From positions 1 through 64,000 of the forward strand of contig NZ_JGYS01000012.1 in NCBI RefSeq assembly GCF_000741175.1: 64,000 nt of DNA, read 5' to 3'. How positions within the stretch are numbered: position 1 is the stretch's first letter; every line of letters starts with the position of its first letter. This document shows positions 26,776-34,586 of the stretch, piece by piece. A model generated the notes under the pieces. That model saw nothing but the letters and a program-made list of their open reading frames with translations, was not told the DNA's origin and made no database searches. The position numbers and the translations under genes are program-made. This DNA is from Bifidobacterium callitrichos DSM 23973 (GTDB taxonomy: Bacteria > Actinomycetota > Actinomycetes > Actinomycetales > Bifidobacteriaceae).

Positions 26776-27040
26776 ACGGTTCAGGCTAAGGCGTGACGCC
26801 CCGAATGCCGAGGCCGCTTCATCGGAGCGTGATCAGGGCGATGAGGTTGTTCACGCGGCGGAAGCCATAGGTCATGCGGATGGCGACCTTGATCCGATTG
26901 TTGAGCGCCTCGAGTCTTCCGTTCGAGTGGCCCGGCTCGATCGTCCTAAGGTTGTCGGAGCGGCGTCTGATCTTGCGTGAGAGTTCGACGATCTCGGGAA
27001 TGTGCGAGCGGGACGCCTGGAACACCCAGTGCTTCAATTC
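26776..27040 (-). pseudogene. ISL3-family transposase remnant, C-terminal part
   Basis: A run of about 75 residues (LKHWVFQASRSHIPE, VELSRKIRRRSDNL, GRLEALNNRIKVAIRM, YGFRRVNNLIALITLR) matches the C-terminal end of ISL3 transposases. The segment EALNNRIKV with the final catalytic Glu is present. The frame begins without a credible start. It ends at a TGA where the family has a Cys codon; the few codons beyond (SGLGIRGV) still resemble the family tail. It is a degraded fragment and complements the N-terminal fragment at the left edge. Confidence 0.82.
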
Positions 27041-27131
27041 GGCCCCGGAGTTCCCTGAGCTACCAAGCCCGGTAGAGCTGTTTCTTGTCGTGTTTGTTGA
27101 GTCCCCTGCTCGTTTTGTCCGCCCGTCTCGC

Positions 27132-27442
27132 GGGACTCAGCGCGAGAATCGCGGGAAATCGCGCTGAGTCCCATGAATCCGGGGGATTCAATGCGGTTAT
27201 GGGCGATTTCGTCGCTGAGTCCCACGGCCTGAACGCCCGTTCTACGACCGACTGTCGGTCGTGGAATGGAAATCGTTGGAATTCCGCCGTTTCATGGCGG
27301 TGTTGACGGGGCGTTTCCGGTCCGGTGACGGTGCGGGCGGGGGTTGTCGTGGGACTCAGCGTGAAAAACGTGGGGAATCGCGCTGAATCCCACGGATTTG
27401 CGGGACTCAGGGACGGAATCGGCCTTGGCTGCACTGAGTCCC
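27132..27442. repeat. Hairpin repeat family R3 (two pairs of 41-bp units)
   Basis: Four units of exactly 41 bp: 27132-27172, 27183-27223, 27351-27391 and 27402-27442. Their arms are GGGACTCAGCGCGA / TCGCGCTGAGTCCC, perfect over 14 bp in the first unit. Spacers within each pair are exactly 10 bp, so the period is 51 bp. The arrays lie between the ISL3 remnant and tRNA-Lys. Sequence 27443-27640 holds no recognisable feature. Confidence 0.9.
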
Positions 27443-27641
27443 TCGCGAGACTGCCGACAACGGACCATGGGGGCGTGCGCAAATGGCGGCTCGACCCGCC
27501 AGCAGCCGAAATCCTGGTGGCGTCAGCGGCGCAGGAATGCCGCCACGGTCATAGTCCTGGGCCATCCAACGTAGGCGGGATGTTCACAACGAGATGGGGC
27601 GAGCGAACATGTCGAGCCATTCATCAGGGATAGAAATGGGA

Positions 27642-27679
27642 AAGCCTCGAAACCGTTGGAATGATTGGCTTCGAGGCTT
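27642..27679 (-). terminator. Terminator of tRNA-Lys(TTT)
   Basis: Perfect 10-bp stem AAGCCTCGAA / TTCGAGGCTT just 3' of the tRNA gene on the minus strand. Confidence 0.7.
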
Positions 27680-27684
27680 GTTTG

Positions 27685-27760
27685 TGGTGCCCCCCGTGGG
27701 ATTCGAACCCACAACCCACGACTTAAAAGGACGCTGCTCTAACCGTTGAGCTAGAGGGGC
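27685..27760 (-). tRNA. tRNA-Lys (anticodon TTT)
   Basis: Cloverleaf read on the minus strand: acceptor GCCCCTC pairs with GGGGGGC, D stem GCTC/GAGC, anticodon loop CTTTTAA with anticodon TTT, T arm GTGGG-TTCGAAT-CCCAC, and CCA encoded. One T-T mismatch sits in the anticodon stem (positions 30-40). A promoter with TTGAAT (27792-27797) and TATCTT (27770-27775), 16 bp apart, lies upstream. Confidence 0.95.
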
Positions 27761-27845
27761 AACATTGCTAAGATACACGTCGTGACACGACAATTCAAGC
27801 CATGAAGTGAAACGGCGTTGCGCGGGGCGCCGACGCGGGGACGCA

Positions 27846-28544
27846 TCAGTCGCCCGTCTTGCCGTGATTGCGATCGCGTTCGCGGGTCAGTTCTCGTATC
27901 TCGCGTTCGAGTTCCTCGATGAGCCGTTTCTGGCGGGCGATGATCTCGTCTCGCGGATCGGCAGGCTGTCCGTCGGCTGATTCATCAGCCGATTCGCGAA
28001 CGGGTTCGTCAACGGGTTCGGCGATCGGTTCGTCTATTTCGTTCGGTTCCTCGTTCGGTTCCTCATTCGACTCATCCGATTCATCCGGTTCGTCCGACTC
28101 GCCCGGTTTCTCGTCCGGTTCGCCGGCGATCCGGATGTCCGCCGCCGAAACGCTCGTGTCAGAAGCGCCGTCGCCGTGATCAGCGTCGAAATCGTCCTTC
28201 GCGAAAGGGCCCTGCCGAACGAGAATCGAAGCGGGGGGGGTCATTCCGCGGGATGTCGCGCTCGCCGCCTGATTACCGGTCATCACATCACCGCCGTCGA
28301 TCCCGCCCGACAGCTCCAGCTCCTGCCGCTTCCAGCGCGCGAAGCAGCGTTCGATGCGCTTGTATCCGACCAGTTTCGGGTCGAGTCCGGCCTCGCGGAA
28401 CAGCGCCGTCGGACTTTCGCCGTGACGGTAGCGTTCGAGGCATGCGCGGCGGAAGTCGTCGGCGTACCTGATCCGCGTCGCACTGGCGCGCGCGACGGCC
28501 GGCAACGATTCGAGATAGGCGATCTGCTCCTGAGTGAACGTCAT
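27846..28544 (-). CDS. Orphan helix-turn-helix protein, IS3 OrfA-like, with acidic linker and coiled coil
   Basis: 232 aa. Residues 20-75 (RIRYADDFRRACLERYRHGES through WKRQELEL) resemble the HTH domain of IS3-type OrfA or related HTH proteins. A low-complexity acidic section follows (~120-195, Asp/Glu/Pro/Ser repeats of the type ESDEPDE). The protein ends in a heptad-like coiled coil (ARQKRLIEELEREIRELTRE). No OrfB or inverted repeats flank it, so it is not an intact IS. The coding sequence holds a run of eight G (28233-28240, C on the coding strand), a possible slippage site. Function unknown. Confidence 0.6.
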   Translation of the reverse strand: MTFTQEQIAYLESLPAVARASATRIRYADDFRRACLERYRHGESPTALFREAGLDPKLVGYKRIERCFARWKRQELELSGGIDGGDVMTGNQAASATSRGMTPPASILVRQGPFAKDDFDADHGDGASDTSVSAADIRIAGEPDEKPGESDEPDESDESNEEPNEEPNEIDEPIAEPVDEPVRESADESADGQPADPRDEIIARQKRLIEELEREIRELTRERDRNHGKTGD

Positions 28545-28772
28545 GATCAGTCCCCCTTATCCGTGAGATCTGTGAGATCTGCGAGCCATCCGCGTGCGTC
28601 CACGCGCGAGGACTGCGATTTCGCCATTGCCAAGGCCGTCGTCCTAGCGCGTACCAACCTTGCGCATATGATAGCCCTGTCGCCTGATTTCAGCGCACTC
28701 GTGTGAATTGCCACGTTCGATGAGACACCATCCGTGAATATCCGTGAACATCCGTGAAAGGGGAAACGAATC

Positions 28773-29117
28773 ATGCATCTGACCGTTTTGGCCTCCGCCG
28801 CCTCCGCCATCTCCGCCGTTGACCTGAGGAACGTCGATCTGTCGAATCTCGACCTGTCCGCCGTGGACCGGTTCGTGGTGTGGTATGGCACGCTGCCGCA
28901 GGGGGTGCGCACGCTGCTGAGCGTCGCTGTCGGTGCGGCCGTCGCGTACGTGATCTTCAGGATCGTCGTGAAGATCATCAAGGGGGTGATCGTGGCCGTG
29001 ATCGGTGCGGTGCTGGCGTTCCTGCTGACCACCGTTCCCGGCAACATGATCCTCTCCAACGCCTACGACCGCGTCGAACAGCAGGTGACCACCAGCTTGC
29101 AGAGCGTACAACGCTGA
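28773..29117 (+). CDS. Small membrane protein, unknown function
   Basis: 114 aa. The N-terminal ~35 residues contain a pentapeptide-like VDLRNVDLSNLDLSAVD run. Two adjacent hydrophobic segments follow (~45-66 and ~68-87, VAYVIFRIVVKIIKGVIVAVIGAVL as a continuous hairpin). The C-terminus is hydrophilic. A GAAAGGGG RBS lies 9 nt upstream and a strong terminator begins at the stop codon, both supporting a real gene. The family is not recognised. Confidence 0.7.
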   Translation: MHLTVLASAASAISAVDLRNVDLSNLDLSAVDRFVVWYGTLPQGVRTLLSVAVGAAVAYVIFRIVVKIIKGVIVAVIGAVLAFLLTTVPGNMILSNAYDRVEQQVTTSLQSVQR

Positions 29118-29144
29118 AAGCCCGGCCGATCGGGGCCGGGCTTT
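29117..29144 (+). terminator. Terminator of small membrane protein gene
   Basis: Perfect 11-bp stem AAAGCCCGGCC / GGCCGGGCTTT overlapping the last base of the stop codon. Confidence 0.8.
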
Positions 29145-29282
29145 CGAGAGAGGAGAAGAAAGGAGAAGAAGGAAGTTCAGTTGTTGCGGTCTGTTCGACT
29201 GCAATTCCTATATAACCGCATCTTCTTCAACGCTTCATGCGCGTTTCCTGAGAGTTGTATGAGAAGCGCGATGGGGTGCGAT

Positions 29283-30512
29283 TCAGCTCACGAAGACGTG
29301 TTCGTCCAGTCGCTTGAGCGCCTCCTCGACGCGCGTGAGCGGCAGCGCGAAGTTCATCCTGACCGTGTGCGATCCACCGAACGGGCGGCCGTCCTGCCAG
29401 GCGACGCCGACGTCCCAGCCTTGTCTGAGCAGCTCGTCCATTGTCAGTCCGTGCGTTCGGCACCATCCGGAACAGTCGAGGAACAGCATGTACGTGCCCT
29501 GCGGCCGTGCGAGCTCCACGCCCTTGATCGCGTCGAAATACTCGAATCCGGTGCGCAGGTTGTGCGACAGCACCTTGAGCAGCTCGTCGAGCCACGCCTC
29601 TCCGTCCTCCGAGTACGCGCCGATGAGCGCGTGCATCGACAGCACGTTCATATGGTTGTATCCCGTGCGTGCGCCGGACGATTCCAGCCGATCGCGCAGG
29701 TATCTGTCGTAGACGATGTGATAACTGCCGATCAGTCCGGCCAGATTGAACGTCTTGCTTGGCGCGTAGAGCGCGATCGTGCGATTGCGCGCATCCTCGC
29801 TCACCGACTGCGTCGGGATGTGGTGATGCGCGTCGAGGATCAGATCCGACCAGATCTCGTCGGAGATGACCACGCATTCGTTCGCGCGATACACCTCCAT
29901 CGCCCGCTCGATCTCCTCGCGCTCCCACACGCGGCCGGTCGGATTGTGCGGCGAGCAGAACACGGCGACGTGGATGTTGCCGGCCTTGAGCCTGCGATCC
30001 ATGTCCTCGTAGTCCATGCGCCACACGCCGTCGGCGTCGCGCTTCAACGGGCTGTGCTCGATGCGGTATCCGGTGCCCTCGATCGCATGCGTGAAGCCGA
30101 TGTACGTGGGGGAGTGCACGAGAATCGACTCGCCCGGCGCGGCGAACGCGCGCAGCGCCGATACCAATCCGCCGAGCACGCCGTTCTCGTACCCGATGTG
30201 TTCGGGCCTGAGCCCCTTCACGTCGTTGCGTCGGGCCTGCCAGTCGATGATCGCGTCGAAGTACTGGTCGGTCGGCTCGAAATAGCCGAACATCGGGTGT
30301 TCGAGACGACGTGCGATCGCACGGGTGATGGATGGCGCGGTCGCGAAGTTCATATCCGCGACCCACATCGGAATCGCGTCGAATCCGGGCATCGGCGCTC
30401 CCGGCGCCATGCCGTCCCTCCGCCCGATGGCGTCGACGGCCAATGCGTCATGGCCGTGACGTTCGGGAACCGTCGTGAAATCGAACGTGGTGATCAACCG
30501 TTCACCCCTCAC
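29283..30512 (-). CDS. MalY/PatB-type pyridoxal-phosphate C-S lyase or aminotransferase
   Basis: 409 aa, fold-type I PLP enzyme of the cystathionine beta-lyase (PatB/MalY) group. Visible features are PMWVADMNFATAPSI near residues 48-62, YENGVLGGL (~108), CSPHNPTGR (~186-194), SDEIWSDL (~219-226) and the Schiff-base lysine in APSKTFNLAGL. The likely reaction is cleavage of cystathionine or other cysteine-S-conjugates. The start is a GTG overlapping the prs stop by 4 bp (GTGA), so it is co-translated with prs. Confidence 0.88.
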   Translation of the reverse strand: MRGERLITTFDFTTVPERHGHDALAVDAIGRRDGMAPGAPMPGFDAIPMWVADMNFATAPSITRAIARRLEHPMFGYFEPTDQYFDAIIDWQARRNDVKGLRPEHIGYENGVLGGLVSALRAFAAPGESILVHSPTYIGFTHAIEGTGYRIEHSPLKRDADGVWRMDYEDMDRRLKAGNIHVAVFCSPHNPTGRVWEREEIERAMEVYRANECVVISDEIWSDLILDAHHHIPTQSVSEDARNRTIALYAPSKTFNLAGLIGSYHIVYDRYLRDRLESSGARTGYNHMNVLSMHALIGAYSEDGEAWLDELLKVLSHNLRTGFEYFDAIKGVELARPQGTYMLFLDCSGWCRTHGLTMDELLRQGWDVGVAWQDGRPFGGSHTVRMNFALPLTRVEEALKRLDEHVFVS

Positions 30513-31522
30513 GCGTAGATGCTACGCGGACGCATGTCGTCAGGCAGGCCCTCCAGCAGCGTCTGGACGGAACCCTCCTCGAACACGGAGCGGATGCCCG
30601 CGGCCAGCAGCGGCGCGACGGACAGCACGGTCATATTCGGCAGTCGCTTCTCCTCGGGGATCGGCACGGTGTCCATCAGCACGATCTCCTTCGCGCCGCA
30701 CTTGGACAGACGCTCGACGGCCGGGCCGGAGAGCAGGCCGTGCGTCGCCACCAGCGTGACGGAGCGGGCGCCGGCCTCGCGCAGCGCGCGCACAGCCTCG
30801 CAGATCGTGCCGGCGGTGTCGATCATGTCGTCGACGACCACGCAGTCGCGATCGAGCACGTCGCCGATGATGCCGTGGGCGACCGCATGGTTCGGGCGCG
30901 TGATGTCGCGCGTCTTGTGGATGAACGCGAGCGGGACGCCGCCGAGCTTCGCGGCCCAGCGCTCGGACACCTTGATACGGCCGGCATCAGGGGAGACGAC
31001 GGTGGTGTTCTCCAGCGGCATGTGGTTGCGCACGTAGTCGATGAGCACGGGGGTGGCGGTCAGGTGGTCGACGGGCGCGTCGAAGAAGCCCTGCTCCTGG
31101 GCGGCGTGCAGATCGACCGTCATGATGCGGTCGGCGCCAGCGGTGCGGAACAGATCGTAGATGAGACGCGCGGTGATGGGTTCTCGTCCCTGATGCTTCT
31201 TGTCCTGACGCGAGTAGCCCATGAACGGTGCGACCACGGTGATCGTGCGGGCGGAGGCACGCTTGAGGGCGTCGATCATGATGAGCTGCTCCATGATCCA
31301 CTTGTTGATCAGTCCGGAGTGGCATTGCAGCACGAACATGTCGGCGCCGCGCACCGGTTCGGTGAAGCGCACGTACATCTCGCCATTGGCGAAGTCATAG
31401 GCCGTGGTCTCAAGCACCTTCGTGCCGAGGCACGCGGCGACCTGATCAGCCAGCTCGGGGTATGCGCGGCCGGTGACCAGCGCCATACGTTTGTCCGGAG
31501 TGCCTTCAAGCAGCGACGACAT
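30509..31522 (-). CDS. prs: Ribose-phosphate pyrophosphokinase (PRPP synthetase)
   Basis: Makes PRPP from ribose 5-phosphate and ATP for nucleotide, histidine and tryptophan synthesis. 337 aa. Family features include the N-terminal FANGEMYVRF, the flexible loop region YSRQDKKHQGREPITARL, MTVDLHAAQEQGFFD and the PRPP-binding loop DCVVVDDMIDTAGTI. The start MSSLLEG was chosen for the upstream GAAGGA. An earlier in-frame ATG would add 21 poorly conserved residues. Confidence 0.96.
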   Translation of the reverse strand: MSSLLEGTPDKRMALVTGRAYPELADQVAACLGTKVLETTAYDFANGEMYVRFTEPVRGADMFVLQCHSGLINKWIMEQLIMIDALKRASARTITVVAPFMGYSRQDKKHQGREPITARLIYDLFRTAGADRIMTVDLHAAQEQGFFDAPVDHLTATPVLIDYVRNHMPLENTTVVSPDAGRIKVSERWAAKLGGVPLAFIHKTRDITRPNHAVAHGIIGDVLDRDCVVVDDMIDTAGTICEAVRALREAGARSVTLVATHGLLSGPAVERLSKCGAKEIVLMDTVPIPEEKRLPNMTVLSVAPLLAAGIRSVFEEGSVQTLLEGLPDDMRPRSIYA

Positions 31523-31803
31523 GTTTCGTTTCCGTCCTTCGTGTTTTTCCGCGTACGTAATGTCAGTGTGCCTATATCGGGCCATCGGGTCGGCGCGATG
31601 GCGCCGGGCCCTCGAAACAGCTTCTCACCAGTGTACTAGGGGCCTTGGGAAAAGCCCGCGGGCGTTGCGCGTGTGTTCTGTCGCACCGATGCGTTATCTT
31701 GGTGAAGTTGTGTTTTGTGGCCCTCGCGGCCGCGGAACAGTAACGCGTAAGCACACTCCTGCCGCGGAAAGTCCGTGGCCGAATAGTCCGAAGGAGGTGG
31801 GTG

Positions 31804-32100
31804 ATGTCTGCGCACAAGTACGAACTGATGTTCATCGCCGATCCTGAGCTGGATGAGCGCGGTCTGAAGAAGCTGACCGAGCAGTATCTCGAGCTCGTCA
31901 CCAAGGAGGGCGCCGTTGTCGATGAGCCCGATTACTGGGGCCGTCGCAAGCTCGCCTACGAGATCGCCGGTAAGACCGAAGGCAACTACGTCGTGGTGAC
32001 CTACACCGCCGAGCCCGCTGTCAGCGATGAGCTCGACCGTGTCCTCAACCTCAACGAGTCCGTGATCCGTACGAAGATCCTTCGTAAGGACGCCAAGTAA
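31804..32100 (+). CDS. rpsF: 30S ribosomal protein S6
   Basis: 98 aa, normal length. MSAHKYELMFIADPELDE and YWGRRKLAYEI are diagnostic for S6, which binds 16S rRNA with S18. A strong AAGGAGGT RBS lies 6 nt before this ATG; the GTG one codon earlier is too close to it. First gene of the rpsF-ssb-rpsR-rplI operon. Confidence 0.97.
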   Translation: MSAHKYELMFIADPELDERGLKKLTEQYLELVTKEGAVVDEPDYWGRRKLAYEIAGKTEGNYVVVTYTAEPAVSDELDRVLNLNESVIRTKILRKDAK

Positions 32101-32154
32101 AGCGTAAAGCGTTAGCCCAGCGTTCGCGCTGGATATGGATAAGAAGGTAGCGTC

Positions 32155-32829
32155 ATGGCAGGCGAAACCACGATCACCATCATCGGCAATCTCACCGCGG
32201 ATCCCGAGCTGCGAACCATCGGTTCCGGCGCGACCGTGGCGAGCTTCACCATCGCGTCGACGCCGCGCACGTACAACCGCCAGTCCGGCCAGTTCGAGGA
32301 CGGTCAGGCGCTGTTCATGCGTTGCTCCGCGTGGCGTGACCTCGCCGATCACTGCGCGCAGTCCCTGTCCAAGGGCATGCGCGTGATCGCGCAGGGTCGT
32401 TTGCAGCAGCGTTCCTATCAGGCGCAGGACGGCTCCAACCGCACCGTCGTGGAGATGACGATCGACGAGATCGGTCCCTCCCTGCGGTACGCCACCGCTC
32501 AGGTGACCCGCCAGTCGTCCGGTCAGGGCGGCTTCGTGGGTCGTCAGGGCGGCAACGGCGGATTCGCCGGCAACAACGGCGGATACGGCAACGGCGGCAA
32601 CGGCGGCTATTCCGGCGGTGCCAGCTACTCCGGTGGCAGCGGCTACCAGGGTGGCGGCGCCTTCGGCGGCGGTCAGCATACCGCTGCACAGGCCCCGTCC
32701 GCTCCGGCGCAGAGCCAGGCTCCCGCGGCGGATCCGTGGAGCAGCGACGCCGGCTCCGGCTCGAGCTTCTCGACGTTCGGTGGCTCCTCCGATTTCGGTG
32801 GCGGCTCCGACGACGATCCCGAGTTCTGA
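32155..32829 (+). CDS. ssb: Single-stranded DNA-binding protein
   Basis: 224 aa. The OB-fold lies at residues ~4-110 (ITIIGNLTADPELRTIGSGA, FMRCSAWRDLADH). A Gly/Asn/Ser-rich flexible linker follows (~115-205). The acidic C-terminal tip DDDPEF recruits replication and repair partners. The gene lies between rpsF and rpsR, as is usual. Confidence 0.96.
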   Translation: MAGETTITIIGNLTADPELRTIGSGATVASFTIASTPRTYNRQSGQFEDGQALFMRCSAWRDLADHCAQSLSKGMRVIAQGRLQQRSYQAQDGSNRTVVEMTIDEIGPSLRYATAQVTRQSSGQGGFVGRQGGNGGFAGNNGGYGNGGNGGYSGGASYSGGSGYQGGGAFGGGQHTAAQAPSAPAQSQAPAADPWSSDAGSGSSFSTFGGSSDFGGGSDDDPEF

Positions 32830-32951
32830 TCCCGGCTCCGGTCCTTTCCGATATCCAGCCAGTCGCATTCGCGCTGGCCAATGATTCTTAACGCACAGGG
32901 CGCCATGCGTCCGAAACTTCCAAGCATCACATCGTAAATAAGGAGAACATC

Positions 32952-33200
32952 ATGTCACGCAAGAGGCCGCAACCGCCGGTCAAGCCGTTCAAGAAGAAGC
33001 CGAACCCGCTGAAGGCCGCCAAGGTCACCGAGATCGATTACAAGGACGTCGCGCTGCTGCGCAAGTTCATTTCCGATCGCGGCAAGATCCGTTCCCGTCG
33101 TATCACCGGTGTGACCGTGCAGGAGCAGCGTGATCTCGCGAAGGCGATCAAGAACGCCCGCGAGATGGCCCTGCTGCCGTACGCCACGTCCGGTCGCTGA
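32952..33200 (+). CDS. rpsR: 30S ribosomal protein S18
   Basis: 82 aa. The core [19 protein letters not shown] and the [19 protein letters not shown] motif identify S18, the S6 partner in the 30S subunit. An AAGGAG RBS lies upstream. There is no zinc-binding Cys cluster. Confidence 0.96.
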   Translation: MSRKRPQPPVKPFKKKPNPLKAAKVTEIDYKDVALLRKFISDRGKIRSRRITGVTVQEQRDLAKAIKNAREMALLPYATSGR

Positions 33201-33217
33201 GTTAGGAGCTGAAGAAC

Positions 33218-33663
33218 ATGGCTGATACCAAGGTTATTCTCACTCAGACCGTTGCCAACCTCGGTCACTCCGGTGACGTCGTCGAGGTCAAGGCCGGTTA
33301 CGCCCGCAACTTCCTCGTCCCGCAGGGCCTCGCCTTCGCGTGGAACAAGGGTGCCGAGGCCCAGATCGTCGCCATGAAGCGCGCCCGTCTGGCCAAGGCC
33401 GTCGCCACCCGCGAGGACGCCGTCGCCGCCAAGGCTGCCATCGAGGCTCCGCCGTCGAGATCACCGCCAAGGTGTCCGAGTCCGGCAAGCTGTTCGGCTC
33501 CATCTCCAAGGAAGCCATCGCGATGGCCCTGCTCGACAAGGCTCCGGTCGATCCGAAGTCCATCACCGTCGAGTCCATCAAGACCACCGGTGAGTTCCCG
33601 GCTGAGGTCCAGCTCCACCCGGAGATCTCCGCGAAGTTCTTCGTCAAGGTCGTCGCCGAGTGA
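33218..33663 (+). pseudogene. rplI: 50S ribosomal protein L9, single-base frameshift
   Basis: The first ~76 residues ([20 protein letters not shown] ... KAAIE) are a normal L9 N-terminal domain and linker helix. At 33445-33446 one base is missing. The C-terminal domain continues in another frame as [20 protein letters not shown] to FFVKVVAE, ending with TGA at 33661-33663. Inserting one G into the GG run restores a full-length L9 of about 148 aa. In the shifted frame the sequence becomes Pro/Ser/Arg-rich and runs to 33667. Because L9 is normally conserved, an assembly or sequencing error is a serious alternative to a true mutation. Confidence 0.93.
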
Positions 33664-33748
33664 TTGATTCCGGCGAGTCGCTCTCGCGCGCCTGTCGCGT
33701 CGAGGCATCGCCGGACCCCATCAGACTGCAGGTCTGAGCTTAAGCACT

Positions 33749-33801
33749 GAGAACCCCGCTGCATCCGCGCGCGTTAATGCGCACGAGGCAGCGGGGTTCT
33801 C
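33749..33801 (+). terminator. Terminator of rpsF-ssb-rpsR-rplI operon
   Basis: Perfect 14-bp outer stem GAGAACCCCGCTGC / GCAGCGGGGTTCTC with a smaller GCGC-rich inner stem. Confidence 0.85.
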
Positions 33802-33824
33802 GTATATGCACAGGGCGATTTCTC

Positions 33825-33865
33825 GGCGAGAGAATGACGTTACACCGTGACGGGATTCTCTCGCC
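33825..33865. repeat. Isolated member of hairpin family R4
   Basis: Arms GGCGAGAGAAT / ATTCTCTCGCC, an 11-bp perfect inverted repeat. Counted as half-units (GGCGAGAGA and TCTCTCGCC), the interval between them is 23 bp, identical to the spacer length of the R4 arrays at 54.6 and 56.2 kb. Confidence 0.7.
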
Positions 33866-34017
33866 AGTATCCTGCGTTGTGTTGAGATGCGCCACTGGTC
33901 CGTAAATCAGGGGGTCGCGGACCTGCGGCGGGAGTGCGACACGCCGAAGGTTGCGCTCAGATGAAATGCGTGTATATTAATCACCTGTTGCAAGGAACAC
34001 TTCAACATCTAACCAAT

Positions 34018-34091
34018 GCCCCTGTAGCTCAGTTGGTTAGAGCAGCTGACTCTTAATCAGCGTGTCCAGGGTTCGAATCCCTGCGGGGGCA
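34018..34091 (+). tRNA. tRNA-Lys (anticodon CTT), copy 1
   Basis: Acceptor GCCCCTG pairs with CGGGGGC, D arm GCTC/GAGC, anticodon stem-loop GCTGA-CTCTTAA-TCAGC with anticodon CTT, T arm CAGGG-TTCGAAT-CCCTG. CCA is not encoded. The promoter is TTGCGC (33951-33956) and TATATT (33973-33978), 16 bp apart. The gene body is identical to the second copy 256 bp downstream. Confidence 0.96.
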
Positions 34092-34096
34092 CAACT

Positions 34097-34128
34097 AAGG
34101 CACCGACCTCAAGTCGGTGCCTTTTTCG
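34097..34128 (+). terminator. Terminator of tRNA-Lys(CTT) copy 1
   Basis: Perfect 11-bp stem AAGGCACCGAC / GTCGGTGCCTT followed by TTTCG. Confidence 0.85.
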
Positions 34129-34273
34129 TTTACGCTCACTGTTGACGGTGGATCCTGCGGTATCGGACGGGGGCCGGGTGGCGCGACACGCGGGGGAGTG
34201 GGCGAGTTGCGTCAAGACCAAAGTCGTGTATATTAGTCACCTGTTGCAAGGAACACTTCAACGTCTAACCAAT

Positions 34274-34347
34274 GCCCCTGTAGCTCAGTTGGTTAGAGCA
34301 GCTGACTCTTAATCAGCGTGTCCAGGGTTCGAATCCCTGCGGGGGCA
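34274..34347 (+). tRNA. tRNA-Lys (anticodon CTT), copy 2
   Basis: The 74-nt gene is identical to copy 1. Its promoter is equivalent: TTGCGT (34207-34212) and TATATT (34229-34234), 16 bp apart. The 50 bp before the tRNA differ from copy 1 by only a few bases, showing that promoter and gene were duplicated together. Confidence 0.96.
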
Positions 34348-34352
34348 CGATC

Positions 34353-34382
34353 AAGGCACCGAATTCAGATCGGTGCCTTTTC
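34353..34382 (+). terminator. Terminator of tRNA-Lys(CTT) copy 2
   Basis: Stem AAGGCACCGA / TCGGTGCCTT followed by TTCGTTTT. It is the counterpart of the first copy's terminator with altered loop bases. Confidence 0.8.
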
Positions 34383-34586
34383 GTTTTGCGGTATGTTCTG
34401 TTGGTATCCCAGAAACCCTGCGGAACCCAGTCGGAAGTAGCGATTGCAGCGTTTCGTAAGGGAGGGCTCGGTTCAGCCCTCGGCGTACACTTAGGGCGTT
34501 TGCCTGACGCATGTTGCGTCTCCGCCGCATTGTCGTCTTACCAATGCGCTGTACCGCAATCACGACACAAGAGGAAAAGAAGAGCA

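Noticed and set aside
27846-28544. Intact IS3 element
   Set aside because: No OrfB, terminal inverted repeats or target-site duplication are visible around the HTH gene.
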